A stretch of DNA of 64,000 nucleotides from G963702155 sp963702155. GTDB taxonomy: Bacteria > Pseudomonadota > Alphaproteobacteria > Micavibrionales > Micavibrionaceae. How positions within the stretch are numbered: the stretch's first letter is position 1; each line of letters starts with the position of its first letter. Both the position numbers and the translations under genes were made by a program. The stretch spans positions 2,267,623 to 2,331,622 of the forward strand of contig OY969717.1 of assembly GCA_963702155.1 (NCBI GenBank). The letters run 5' to 3'. This document shows, in pieces, positions 52,417-62,831 of the stretch. The notes beneath the pieces were generated by a model, which made no database searches, was not told the origin of the DNA, and worked only from the letters and a program-made list of their open reading frames with translations.

Positions 52417-55400
52417 TTAAATGCCATTCTCTTTGATCCAAACCTTCAAGGCCGATTCTGAATCCTCGTGCGCTTGTAAAAGGCCGGCTTTATCCGCGGT
52501 ATAATCATGACTTTCGCGCCTATCTTTGGCGGCGCGCTCTAATCTTGCGGCATGTTCACTAACCATAAGCATACCAAAATTTCCTGCCATACCCTTTAAT
52601 TCATGTGCCCGATCTTTCAATGTGGCGCGGTCGTTTTCGGTTGCAATAGCGGCACACAGCTCTTCCGCTTTTTCTGTATAGCTCTCTAAAAGCCCGCGCA
52701 TTGCATCTGCGCCCAGATTTTCAAGCAACCCTTTAAGCATAGTATAATCAAATTTCTCATTTTGCGCTTTATGTTCAAAATGATCGGCGGCTTCAGCAAA
52801 AGAATCAAAATCATCTTCATCGGTTTCGCCAAAATGTTCAAAGGTAGAGGCTTTTAAGGTTCTATCAGCCTTATCTTTGGTGATCATATCTTGACCCGTC
52901 GTATCTTCGGAAAAAGATTTGGCAAACATGGCAAGCGGTGCAATCTCATTTTCAAATGAAGCTGGCAAACTGGCTGGTGCATTCGGTTCTGTTTCGATGG
53001 TATTGGAAGGGGGCGCTTCTAATGGGGTATCTCTTGCAACAGAATCTTTTTCGGCTTCTGAATAATCAGATGGCATTAAGTTTTCCTCCGAAACGGCGCG
53101 CGCCTTAAAGGTTAGCGGTGATTGGGCACTATGATTTTGATCGCGGTTAAAATGCGCCACATTAACAGGTCTTCGTCCATTCATAACTGCGTTCAAAACA
53201 GTATCAAGACTTTCCGGATTGATAGGCTTTGCAAGGAATTCATTTATACCTGACTCTTCATAAGTCGCCAAATCATCCGGCATCACATTACCGGTTAACG
53301 CAACAACCGGAAGCGCAGAAAGTTTTGAATTTGGCGAAGCGCGAAGAATTTTAACTGCATCAACGCCGCTCATACCGTTTAGATTAATATCCATTAAAAC
53401 CACATCAAACGCGCCCTCACGATTTTCAATAATTTGAAGACCATCTTCGGCACTATCACAAACAGTAAGAATATGGCCATTTTTTGCCAAAAATCCTTCG
53501 AGCACACGTTGGTTCATCTCGTTATCTTCGACGATTAAAATGTTAAGCCCGCGCATTTTGGACGTGCTCTCCGCGCTATGTCCCTGTTCGTAGGATTGCG
53601 CGCTATCACTGTCTCCTTCAAACATCAAAAGACTAAAGAAAAATGTGCTACCCTCACCGTCTTCACTGCTAACATGAATGGCATTCCCCATGGCCTCTAC
53701 CAACCGCTTACAAATGGCAAGCCCTAAACCCGTCCCACCATAATGCCGTGATACTGTTTTATCGGCCTGCGCAAATGGACTGAACAAATTATCCTGCGTT
53801 TTTTCAGGAATACCGATACCCGTGTCTTCGACACCGAAGTAAATCTCGTAATCTTGCTGGATAGCGTCATTTTTCTCTAGGATAGGCGTAGATTTCAGGC
53901 GGATTGTTACATGGCCTTCATGTGTAAATTTGATGGCATTACTTACAAGATTGAGCAAAATCTGACGCAAGCGTGTCGGGTCACCAATTAAAAATCGCGG
54001 AAAATCGTTCGGAATGTCATCTTTTAAAACGATATTTTTAGCCGCCGCATGGCCAGACATTAAAGTTACAACCCCTTGCACAAGCTTGACCAGATCAAAA
54101 TCAATTTCTTCAAGCTCCATATTACCGTGCTCGATTTTCTCAAAATCAAGAATATCATTTAAAAGCGCCATCATCGTGTCACCTGATTTTTGCACGGCTA
54201 AAACATAATCATATTGTTTTTTATTCAGCTTTGTATCCATAAGCAGACGAACCATGCCTAAGATGCCGGTCATAGGCGTCCTGATTTCGTGACTGACTAC
54301 CGCTAAAAACGCGGATTTGGCTTGGTTGGCATCATCGGCAGATATTTTGGCCTTACGCATATCTTCGGTGCGCTGAATTTCTCGTTCGCGCAACTCTGCC
54401 ATAAGCTCGCGCTCGCGCTCTATAACACGTAATAACCGCGCTTGATCTGCCGAACTCTTTTGAATGTTTTAATCTCACTAAAGATTGCGCTGCACGTGCT
54501 TGCCGTGATTGCATCTGCCGTTCTTCTTGAAACTTCATTTCAATTTTTTGACTCGTCCCAAGTACAAAGAAAATAGCTTGCGGTAACAACGAAATCCAGT
54601 ACGCATTTAAAAGCAAGGCATTTGCAGGCAGAACACCGGCATTGCAAAGTGCAGTTAACAGTGACCCAATAATCACAAATATCCACGATAACGAATAATA
54701 AACCCCGCCATATTTACCGGCCTGCCCTTGCGAAAAAGACAAAATGGCAATTACAGAAAACATAAAAAAGCTGGGTCCAAACGAAACAAGATGATCCCAA
54801 ACTCCGCGTTGCCCCATGGAAAAGATGCTAAAAACCATCGTGATTATAATAAACGCGCCACATGCGGTTAAAATTGAATGCTCGGCATAGTTGGTTTTAC
54901 TAATATCCAAAAATGATCTGGTCATAAATAAGGCAATCACTGCCGCGCCAATATATAAACTATAGATAGCTGCCGCGCCTAAAAAGCTATGGATAAGAAA
55001 GTTCTGATCAATCGAGAAAAACAGAAAAGCATTAATAAGGTAATACCCGCAAAAATATATATACCCAGGATTTTTACGTATAAAGGCAAAGGTCGCAAAA
55101 ACACCAATGAGAATAAAAAGCGTAAACAGCGGCAAAAGATATATGAAATTAGAACTGAGTGTTCCAGCATAATATGTATTCGCCTTGGTAAAATATGGCG
55201 AAAATGTATGAGGCATAGCGCCTTTTGGCTCAATATAGATAGCATATAGCGCCGTTTTATTGCGTTCTAAAGTAATGGGGAACGCTATCCCGCCAATATC
55301 AGAATGTTTGGATGCGCGGGCTCTGTGCTCATCCTCATTCACAGTTTCTTCAAAGCTTTGAACGTCCTTCTCTCTATCATGTTGATACACAATATTACCA

Positions 55401-55831
55401 TTCGTATGGTCATAAATGATAACATCGTTAACAATGGCATAGCGCCCTTGCGCCAAATGCCCAAAATGTAGCATCCATTTATCCGTATCAGAGCGGTTCG
55501 TAACCGAAAAAACCATCCAGAAAGGCGGCGATTTCAAACCCATATTGATGATAGAACCAGAAGTCGGCATGCCTTGAATATTATTTAAATGGCGAACAGC
55601 CAAAATCTGCGGCGTTAACTTCTTATCGGGGTCAGGTGTTGTAAAAATATGCGGTCCAAGCATAAAACGCGTTTTAATATCATTCAGCTCAAGCCGCGCC
55701 GTGCGCATCATTTGCGCCTGCGCAGTTTGAAACGCAATCACCGTAACGCCTAATAAGATAGAAAAAACAATAAGATAGCGATAGGCCAATGGCAGTCTTG
55801 ATACACGTATATCTGAAGTTAAGAATCGCAT
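52417..55831 (-). pseudogene. 7TM-DISM hybrid histidine kinase split by a frameshift
   Basis: Two overlapping frames form one kinase of about 1137 residues. Part 1 (55831-54353) has a signal anchor, an extracytoplasmic DISMED2-type domain (about 40-210), a 7-helix DISM membrane region (about 225-430) and a coiled-coil start. Part 2 (from about 54470 to 52417) has HisKA with FLAVVSHEIRTPMTG, HATPase (NLVSNAIKFTHEG, GGTGLGLAIC), receiver (VVLMDINLNGMSG), acidic linker and Hpt (RAHELKGMAGNFGM). At minus-strand AAAACATTCA (54470-54461) adding one A restores a continuous heptad-rich linker. Either a recent mutation or a base-call error. The second part alone has an ATG at 54402. Confidence 0.85.
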
Positions 55832-56038
55832 AGATTTTAATGTTCGCCTATATATAAATCGCTAAACCAAAAAACTACTCAGTATATAAAAAGAGAAAGA
55901 AATATCTATAACATCTTAAAACAATAGCATAATTGCACAATAGCCGCGACAATAAGAATACAAGGCTTTCAACAGATGTTTTATAAAACTCGTATTGTTT
56001 GGGTTTATTAAAAAAAATATAGCAGGCTATATGAGGTT

Positions 56039-56635
56039 TTATGTTGCAGTTTTTTGCCGCATATCGGCAACGATGCGTACGCCCTCAACATAAGCCTTAT
56101 GTTCAACGTTCAAAAGGCGCGCAGCTAATGTTTCCGGCGTATCATCGGGCTTTATATCTATTGACCGTTGCAAAATGATTTCCCCGCTATCTACATCCGG
56201 CACAACATAATGAACAGTGCAACCCGTTTGACTATCACCGTTATCTAGGGCACGTTTATGCGTATTCAAACCTTTGTATTTTGGCAATAATGACGGGTGA
56301 ATATTAATCATTCGTCCATCCCATTGTGACACAAAATCCGCGCCAAGTACGCGCATAAAACCGGCCAGGCAAATAAGATCGATAGGGTAGTGGGCAAGCG
56401 CTTTTGATATGGCGTCTTCAAAACCTGCACGCGTGTCATAATCTTTATGCGGAACAATTTCAGTAGGAATACCATGATCTCGCGCAATTGCGAGGCCGCC
56501 CGCATTGACTTTATTAGATAGAACAACGGCAATTTCGGCCGGATACGAATCGTTCCGGCACGCCTCTATCAGCGCGCTCATATTGCTGCCACGCCCTGAT
56601 ATGAATACGGCAAGTTTCATTTTACCTAGATCCAT
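56039..56635 (-). CDS. purN: Phosphoribosylglycinamide formyltransferase
   Basis: A 198-residue enzyme: KLAVFISGRGSNMSALIEAC binds the nucleotide, LAGFMRVLGADF carries the substrate loop, and INIHPSLLPKYKGLNTHKRALDNGDSQTGCTVHYV holds catalytic Asn-His and the downstream Asp. It formylates glycinamide ribonucleotide in purine synthesis using formyl-tetrahydrofolate. It overlaps the end of purM by 10 bases, so translation is coupled. Confidence 0.95.
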   Translation of the reverse strand: MDLGKMKLAVFISGRGSNMSALIEACRNDSYPAEIAVVLSNKVNAGGLAIARDHGIPTEIVPHKDYDTRAGFEDAISKALAHYPIDLICLAGFMRVLGADFVSQWDGRMINIHPSLLPKYKGLNTHKRALDNGDSQTGCTVHYVVPDVDSGEIILQRSIDIKPDDTPETLAARLLNVEHKAYVEGVRIVADMRQKTAT

Positions 56636-57708
56636 GAAGCGCCTGTATTAATTATATTTATTGGGTCATCCGAACCGTTTCGTATTTTAACAGTTCCAAT
56701 ATCAAATACGCGTTCCCCTGCTTTTTCCAAATTGTCTTTTATCGCGTCCAAATCATCCGGCGCAACCACAATGATCATGCCGATGCCGCAATTAAGCGTC
56801 AGCGCCAAATCATCATCACTTAAATGGCCATGTGTCTTTAACCATTTGAAAAGCAGCGGTAAATCCCAGTTGCTCGCATCAATTTCTGCTTTGAGCCCTT
56901 CTGGTAAAACGCGCGGAATATTTTCGGTAAGTCCGCCGCCTGTAATATGCGCCATGCCTTTGATGGCTGTCTCTTCCTGCGCGTTTTTGAGTGTTAGTGC
57001 CTCCAGTAATGGCTTCACATAAATCCGCGTTGGTATAAGCGTCTCCTCAGCCAAAGTTTTGCCACCTGTAAAATCTAAAACGCTTTCATAATCAAAGCCT
57101 TGCGTGCTTTGTATAATTTTTCGCACGAGTGAAAACCCGTTAGAGTGCAAACCATTAGAGGCCAAGCCTAAAATAACATCACCCTCTGCTATGCGCGCGC
57201 CGGTCACCATCTGATCGCGTTCAACCGCGCCTACGCTAAATCCGGCAATATCATAATCACCGGCTGCATACATACCGGGCATTTCGGCTGTTTCCCCGCC
57301 TATCAAGGCGCATCCCGCCTGTGCGCACCCATCAGCAATACCTTTGATAACAGCTTCCGCTACAATATTATCCAGCTTTCCGCACGCAAAATAATCGAGA
57401 AAAAATAGCGGCTCCGCGCCCTGAACAATAATATCATTTACGCACATCGCAACCGCATCAATACCAATTTGATCATGGCGCCCTGTATTAATGGCGATTT
57501 TAAGCTTTGTGCCAACGCCATCTGTTCCAGATACCAATATCGGGTCGCGATATCCGGTATCTTTTAAATCAAATAAAGCGCCAAACCCGCCAATACCGCT
57601 CATCACGCCGCTACGTTTGGTTTTTGCAATATGCGGTTTGATCGCCTTAACAAGCGCATTTCCGGCTTCAATATCAACACCGGCATCTTTATAAGCATTT
57701 TCAGTCAT
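56626..57708 (-). CDS. purM: Phosphoribosylformylglycinamidine cyclo-ligase
   Basis: A 360-residue enzyme with SGIGGFGALFDL, DGVGTKLKIA, the metal/ATP loop ALIGGETAEMPGMYAAGDYDIAGF and a late MAHITGGGLTENIPRVLP. It closes the imidazole ring to give aminoimidazole ribonucleotide. First gene of purM-purN; it is divergent from the DUF2066 protein gene, with 108 bases between starts. Confidence 0.96.
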   Translation of the reverse strand: MTENAYKDAGVDIEAGNALVKAIKPHIAKTKRSGVMSGIGGFGALFDLKDTGYRDPILVSGTDGVGTKLKIAINTGRHDQIGIDAVAMCVNDIIVQGAEPLFFLDYFACGKLDNIVAEAVIKGIADGCAQAGCALIGGETAEMPGMYAAGDYDIAGFSVGAVERDQMVTGARIAEGDVILGLASNGLHSNGFSLVRKIIQSTQGFDYESVLDFTGGKTLAEETLIPTRIYVKPLLEALTLKNAQEETAIKGMAHITGGGLTENIPRVLPEGLKAEIDASNWDLPLLFKWLKTHGHLSDDDLALTLNCGIGMIIVVAPDDLDAIKDNLEKAGERVFDIGTVKIRNGSDDPINIINTGASWI

Positions 57709-57816
57709 TTGTGAGCTTTTTTAAAAAATTAAAGTCTTTCGTTTTGCATTGTTTCTAAAGGCAGGGTATAAAATTTCACACCCGAACTTTTTAACTAAAA
57801 TGTAAAGCGCAAATTT

Positions 57817-59052
57817 ATGGCCTTCACAAGACAAAACATCCAAATCTGTCCTACAATATTTAACTGGATTTTACCAGCGCTGTTTATAGGGTTGATTTCA
57901 ATAACGCCCGCGCGCGCGCAGGGTGATGTATTCACGGTTAGTGATGTAAAAGTCGATGTAACGGCCAAAAACGCTTTGGCCGCCCGCGAGCAAGCCTTCG
58001 ATCAAGCGCAGCAAGATGCCTTTGGAATTATGGCTGGCCGAATGCTATCCGAAAGCAGCGCCGCCAATTTCACTCCCCCATCCAGTGATATAATCTCCCG
58101 CATGATCCAAGATTACGAAGTCACAAATGAAAAAATTTCCGCCGTGCGCTATATCGGTACGTACACAATCCGGTTTAATGACCACGAAGTCAGCCGATAT
58201 TTTGGCGGGCGCAATGTACAGCGCAATGGACAATACGTATCTATGAAACAAAAGCCGCTATTGATTTTACCATTTTACGAATATAACGGTAAAAACGTAA
58301 TCTGGTCGCCTCATAATGCGTGGATGAGCGCATGGACAGGCACAAAAAATATCGGCGGTATCGCGCCCCTCTCCGTGCCTATGGGCGATATCGAAGATGT
58401 TAGAGATATCGATGATAATGAGGCCTTGAATTACAATCAAAACGCCCTGCGTTCGATGTTATCAAGATATCAGGCGGGGGAAGCCGTGATTGTAATTGCT
58501 GTGCCGGATCATAATTTGAAAAACGCGGATTTGAATGCCCCTGCAAATGGCGGTTTAACCGTACAGCTCTACCGTACAGACCGTACGTCCCCTGAATTTG
58601 TAGCGGCGCTTCAGATCGAGCCATCGGGCAATATGACCAAAGCGCAGCTTTTAAATAAGGCGGTCGCCGATGTCAAAGTCGCCCTGCAAAAAGACTGGAA
58701 AAACCCTGCCATGCAAAAACCACAAGTACCGCAAGGCTCGCGTGTAACCTATAGGGTGGAAGCGCCCTTACGTAACCTCAATCACTGGTCTTCTATTCAA
58801 AAGGCAATGCAAAATGTAAGACCGCTTGAAAACCTGACTATTTTATCGATCAGTCCGCGAATAGCGAGTATGCAGTTCGATTTTGCCGGCGATGCCAAAC
58901 AACTGGCTCTTATTTTCGCGCAATCGGGGTTATCCCTCACACAAAACGCAAATATTGGATCAAACCAACAAATCCCAAGCTATCAAATATCATTAAGCGC
59001 AAACATAAATGGTGCATACACTGGTACACCAACAAGTGTGAAGCGTTTTTAA
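57817..59052 (+). CDS. DUF2066 exported protein
   Basis: A 411-residue protein with a signal peptide (helix about 14-31, ending TPARAQ). The mature part starts VFTVSDVKVDVTAKNALAAREQAFDQAQQDAF, the DUF2066 signature, and includes KPLLILPFYEYNG. Function is unknown. It is the first gene of a conserved alphaproteobacterial run with an AI-2E permease and a DnaA homologue, divergent from purM. Confidence 0.85.
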   Translation: MAFTRQNIQICPTIFNWILPALFIGLISITPARAQGDVFTVSDVKVDVTAKNALAAREQAFDQAQQDAFGIMAGRMLSESSAANFTPPSSDIISRMIQDYEVTNEKISAVRYIGTYTIRFNDHEVSRYFGGRNVQRNGQYVSMKQKPLLILPFYEYNGKNVIWSPHNAWMSAWTGTKNIGGIAPLSVPMGDIEDVRDIDDNEALNYNQNALRSMLSRYQAGEAVIVIAVPDHNLKNADLNAPANGGLTVQLYRTDRTSPEFVAALQIEPSGNMTKAQLLNKAVADVKVALQKDWKNPAMQKPQVPQGSRVTYRVEAPLRNLNHWSSIQKAMQNVRPLENLTILSISPRIASMQFDFAGDAKQLALIFAQSGLSLTQNANIGSNQQIPSYQISLSANINGAYTGTPTSVKRF

Positions 59053-59108
59053 AAAACTAAAACATATATTTTAAAACTTTAAAACTTCTAAAAAATGGCA
59101 TTATCAAT

Positions 59109-60206
59109 ATGAGCCTCAAAAATCATCTTCTCTTTTGGTCTATGGCATCATTGATGCTTATTATTATTTTATTCGTTTTTAATAATGTGCTGGTTCCCTT
59201 TGTCCTGGGCATGGTGATCGCATATTTGCTAAACCCTGCCGTGAACGCATTGGGACGCATAAAGCTCTCGCGCAAATCTGCCGCGATGATTATTCTGGCG
59301 GATTTCTTTCTCGTACTTGGCTTGCTGGGTATTGTTATAGTGCCGCCATTACTGCGCGAAATCATGGAATTATCAGACAGCCTGCCTGGATATATCGACA
59401 ATTTTATAGAGCTCGTAAAACCTTATGTTATAAAAGTGCAACGCATTTTGAGCGGTCAAAATATTGATATAAAGGAAATCGCTGGAGATAATTCCGGCAC
59501 AGGCTTAAATTTGGCAGCCAATATTGCCAAAGGCGTGCTCGCGGGCGGTACGGCCATCCTTGATATCATCACATTATTTATTATTGTCCCTGTTGTGGCT
59601 TATTTCATGATGGAATCATGGCCACGCATAACCGAATGGGTAAAAAACCTTATGCCAAGAGATCACAAAGACACAATCATGGACTTGATAAGCCAGATTG
59701 ATAAAAAAATCGCAGGGTTCATCCGCGGCCAAATTACAGTCGCCTTTGTTTTAGGGGTCGCCTATGCATTGGCATTATCCTTGGCTGGATTAAAATATGG
59801 CTTTATAATCGGCCTGATGGCGGGTGTTTTATCCATCATTCCTCTGGTGGGTTCAACCGTAGGATTACTCGTCAGCGTAGGCGTAGCCTGGTTTCAAACC
59901 GGAGAGCTAACCTTTATGGCCGTGATTGCCGGTATTTTTCTGGCTGGTCAAGTAATAGAAGGCAATTTTCTAACCCCTAAATTGGTCGGAGATAGCGTCG
60001 GCCTCCACCCGCTATGGATATTCTTCGCACTGCTTGCAGGGGGCAGTTTATTTGGCATTCTCGGCATGCTAATCGCCGTACCGGTCGCCGCAGTCGTAAG
60101 CGTTCTAGTCGCCTTCGGCCTGTCGTTATACAAACAAAGCCTATTCTACAAAAGCTCTCATCCACAAATAGATCATGATGAAGAAAATACAGCAGATACC
60201 CCTTGA
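59109..60206 (+). CDS. AI-2E family (PerM-like) transporter
   Basis: A 365-residue membrane protein with about eight helices: two N-terminal, a long amphipathic segment (about 75-150), then the family's conserved helical core with YFMMESWPRITEWVKNLMPR and the PLVGSTVGLLVSVGVAW and FLTPKLVGDSVGLHPLWIFFALLAGGSLFG motifs. AI-2E proteins export small molecules or ions; substrate unknown here. It overlaps the next gene by 32 bases. Confidence 0.9.
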   Translation: MSLKNHLLFWSMASLMLIIILFVFNNVLVPFVLGMVIAYLLNPAVNALGRIKLSRKSAAMIILADFFLVLGLLGIVIVPPLLREIMELSDSLPGYIDNFIELVKPYVIKVQRILSGQNIDIKEIAGDNSGTGLNLAANIAKGVLAGGTAILDIITLFIIVPVVAYFMMESWPRITEWVKNLMPRDHKDTIMDLISQIDKKIAGFIRGQITVAFVLGVAYALALSLAGLKYGFIIGLMAGVLSIIPLVGSTVGLLVSVGVAWFQTGELTFMAVIAGIFLAGQVIEGNFLTPKLVGDSVGLHPLWIFFALLAGGSLFGILGMLIAVPVAAVVSVLVAFGLSLYKQSLFYKSSHPQIDHDEENTADTP

Positions 60207-60867
60207 TTTCGCGCTTCGCCCTGCATTAGGGCGGGAGGATTTCTTAATCGGTAACAGTAATAAAGACGCTGTTGGTTGGATTGATAAATGGCCCGACTGG
60301 CCCGCCCCTGTGCTGATTTTAAATGGCGCAGCAGCAAGCGGTAAATCCCATCTTTCCGCCGTATGGAAGGAAAAAACAAAAGCGGCTGTGATCCCGCCCG
60401 AAGCCCTGCTTCTCAAAACAGCAGAAGACCTTTCAAAAACCGGAAGTACTGTCGTGATCGACGGCATCGATCCATGGCTCGGCGATCATGATGCAGAAAC
60501 ACGCCTGTTCCATCTATATAATATCTTTAAAGAAGAAAAACGCACAATGCTGCTTACCTTGCGCATGTGCCCGACCGAAACCGCGTTCGCAATCCCCGAT
60601 CTGGCGTCCCGCTTGCGCGCTGCGCCATTGGCTGTGATCCATCCACCGGATGATATGCTCCTCGGCTCGCTTCTGATAAAGCAATTTGCGGATCGTCAAT
60701 TAAAGGTAAGCGAAGATGTGATCCTATATCTGGTGCCGCGTATGGAACGCTCTTTCGCCGCCGCTCGTGATATTGTGGAAACGGCAGATAAGCTCGCACT
60801 TGCCCGAAAACGAAACATTTCTATACCTTTCATGCGCGATGTTCTGGCTGCATTGCAAAATATATAA
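60175..60867 (+). CDS. hdaA: HdaA-like DnaA homologue, regulator of replication initiation
   Basis: A 230-residue AAA-type protein. Near the N-terminus QQIPLDF is a sliding-clamp binding motif; LNGAAASGKSHLSAVW is the Walker A loop and VVIDGIDPW a Walker B region; the lid helix carries DLASRLRAAPLAVI. There is no DnaA DNA-binding domain. Hda proteins stimulate ATP hydrolysis by DnaA together with the clamp. It overlaps the permease gene, so they are translated together. Confidence 0.85.
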   Translation: MMKKIQQIPLDFALRPALGREDFLIGNSNKDAVGWIDKWPDWPAPVLILNGAAASGKSHLSAVWKEKTKAAVIPPEALLLKTAEDLSKTGSTVVIDGIDPWLGDHDAETRLFHLYNIFKEEKRTMLLTLRMCPTETAFAIPDLASRLRAAPLAVIHPPDDMLLGSLLIKQFADRQLKVSEDVILYLVPRMERSFAAARDIVETADKLALARKRNISIPFMRDVLAALQNI

Positions 60868-60898
60868 AAAAAGCGCGGCATTTTACCCCGCTTTTTTT
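60866..60898 (+). terminator. Rho-independent terminator
   Basis: AAAGCGCGG and CCCCGCTTT pair with one mismatch around a short AT loop and are followed by a seven-T run, directly after the HdaA-like gene. Confidence 0.7.
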
Positions 60899-61000
60899 AT
60901 GCTGAAATGTGATTACCAAACATAGATTTTATTTGTACCCAGATTTTTGTATGCATTTATAAAATAAAGATATTCTTGACCTCGGAACATACGCCATTGT

Positions 61001-61507
61001 TCACATCTCATGTGGCGCATAATATTCTAAAAGATTGCTTTGCGAAGACAAATCTCTCCACCGCTCAATCGGACATTCAAAACCGGTAAGCGAGCAGGGC
61101 GAATATCCCATAGAAAGTCTGCCCAAATGTTCCATATTTTGTGAAGACGCAAGGTATATAGCAAATTCAAAAATCCCCGGATTATGCCCGATCATCAAAA
61201 CACTATTAAATTTGTCATCCAGAGCGTTTGCCTCGGTAAGATACTGTTCTCGCGGCGCATTATAAAGGGCTTCCAAATATCGTATCTCGCAATCTGCCAA
61301 ATGCATACGACCGGATAGCGCTTTAAAAGTTTGGCGTGTGCGTATAGCTGCCGAACATAAAACCAGATCAAACGAAATATGATCATCTGAAAGCCTTGAC
61401 CCTAGCGCCGCCGCATCCGCCAACCCTTGATCGGTAAGCATTCGCGTTTTATCGGTATGACCTGAAAAACTGGCCTCGGCATGACGCAAAAGATAAAGCG
61501 TTTTCAT
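61001..61507 (-). CDS. sixA: Phosphohistidine phosphatase SixA-like
   Basis: A 168-residue histidine phosphatase starting MKTLYLLRHAEASFSG at 61507. The catalytic Arg-His is in LLRHAEAS, a second Arg in AAIRTRQTFKAL and the second His in MIGHNPGIFEFA. SixA dephosphorylates Hpt phosphohistidines, which fits a genome rich in hybrid kinases, but small-molecule substrates are possible. The frame runs 71 codons further upstream through the end of rnd, but the family N-terminus fixes this start. Confidence 0.85.
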   Translation of the reverse strand: MKTLYLLRHAEASFSGHTDKTRMLTDQGLADAAALGSRLSDDHISFDLVLCSAAIRTRQTFKALSGRMHLADCEIRYLEALYNAPREQYLTEANALDDKFNSVLMIGHNPGIFEFAIYLASSQNMEHLGRLSMGYSPCSLTGFECPIERWRDLSSQSNLLEYYAPHEM

Positions 61508-61529
61508 AGGGCAGCGGATACTCCAAAAA

Positions 61530-62679
61530 TTATTTAATCTCGATTTTTGCAATATCGCCTTTTTTAAGGCCAATCGCAATCTCGCCATTTTTAAGACGCT
61601 GTGCTTCTTTTCCAAAAACTTTATACCGCCAGCCTTTAAGTGCGGATATATCAGGTGCATCTTCAATCGCAAGCCGTTCAATATCATCTTTGCATGCAAT
61701 AAGCTTGGCGGCAACATCATGTTCGGCGGCCTGCACCTTCAAAAGCATTTTTAGAACATCAATGGTCGCGCTGGCTGAATGCGGCTTGTGCTTTTTCTGC
61801 GGAATGGAAGGCCAGCCAGATTTATCAGTTTTAAGCGTATCTTTTATAAGATCGATGAGCATACCGCCCGTATCATTATTTGGGATTTCCTTAGGGATAT
61901 TGCGGATGCGTTTTAAATCTTCCGGTGTCTTTGGTAATTGCCCCGAAATATCAGCCAGCGTTTCATCCCGAATAATCCAAGTACGGGGCAAGTTTTTATC
62001 CTGTGCCTTTTCTTCCCGCCAAGCCGCTAGCGCTCGTAAAACAGCCAGATTTTTTGGCTTGGTCGCCCGTGTTTTAATGCGCCGCCATGCTTCCATGGGC
62101 GGATTTTCATATGTAGCTGTATCTGTAAGTATTTCGACCTCTTGAAAGACCTACTATGTCCGTCCTCTTTTTTCTAATTCTTCGGAGAGTTTTTGATACA
62201 CATCCACCAAATGCGTCACATCGCCAAGCGCATAATCAATCTGCCGCTGGGTTAATGGGCGCACAGACCAGTTTGTGTATTGCTGAAGCCTTATCCAATT
62301 CACCGTCTGTCAAATGACGGACAAGCGCTTCATACCCGATCGATTCTCATACCCGCACACCATCGCCGCAACCTGCGTATCAAAAAACGGCTTTGGCACT
62401 TGATGGGTCAAATTGTGAAAAATCTCCAAATCCTGCCGCGCCGCATGAAAAATCTTAAGTGTGCTTTCATCTTGCAAAAGCGTGAATAGCGGCTCTAAAT
62501 CTGTAATATCTTTGGATAACACATCAATTGCCGCGGCCGCCTTATCCGGCTCGCCGATTTGCACCAAGCAAAGCTTAGGATAATAGGTTTTCTCCCGCAA
62601 AAACTCGGTATCGACCGTAATAAAAGGTTCGTTTTTAAGGGAGGTGCAAAATGTTCGCGGATTGTTTTGTAATTAGCAT
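61530..62679 (-). pseudogene. rnd: Ribonuclease D gene with several frameshifts and stops
   Basis: From ATG 62679 the sequence encodes MLITKQS, then shifts frame (about 62655) to FCTSLKNEPFITVDTEFLREKTYYPKLCLVQIG, the first exonuclease motif (Asp, Glu). The second motif KIFHAARQDLEIF follows, then a shift near 62336, YEALVRHLTDGELDKAS in another frame, a shift back near 62281, QRQIDYALGDVTHLVDVYQKL, and tandem TAG TAG at 62156-62151. The HRDC part (YENPPMEAWRRIK to the end at 61530) is intact. As written it cannot yield RNase D, though 62096-61530 could be translated alone. Confidence 0.8.
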
Positions 62680-62831
62680 ATTTATTTATAACCACATATA
62701 CACATCGATGAACACTTGATAGATTTTTTCAGATCTACGCCAATCAGTACCCCATCTGCGGTTTTTCGAAAAAACCTTTGCCTATTGCGCGTTACACGTT
62801 AAAAAAGTCCTCCTAACAAAGGACATAAGAA

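Noticed and set aside
54989..55249. Lys/Arg-rich plus-strand frame inside the split kinase
   Set aside because: Antisense of membrane helices; no ribosome site or family similarity.
61508..61720. Longer start for the SixA-like protein
   Set aside because: The extra 71 codons overlap the end of rnd in another frame, and the family starts at MKTLYLLRHAE.
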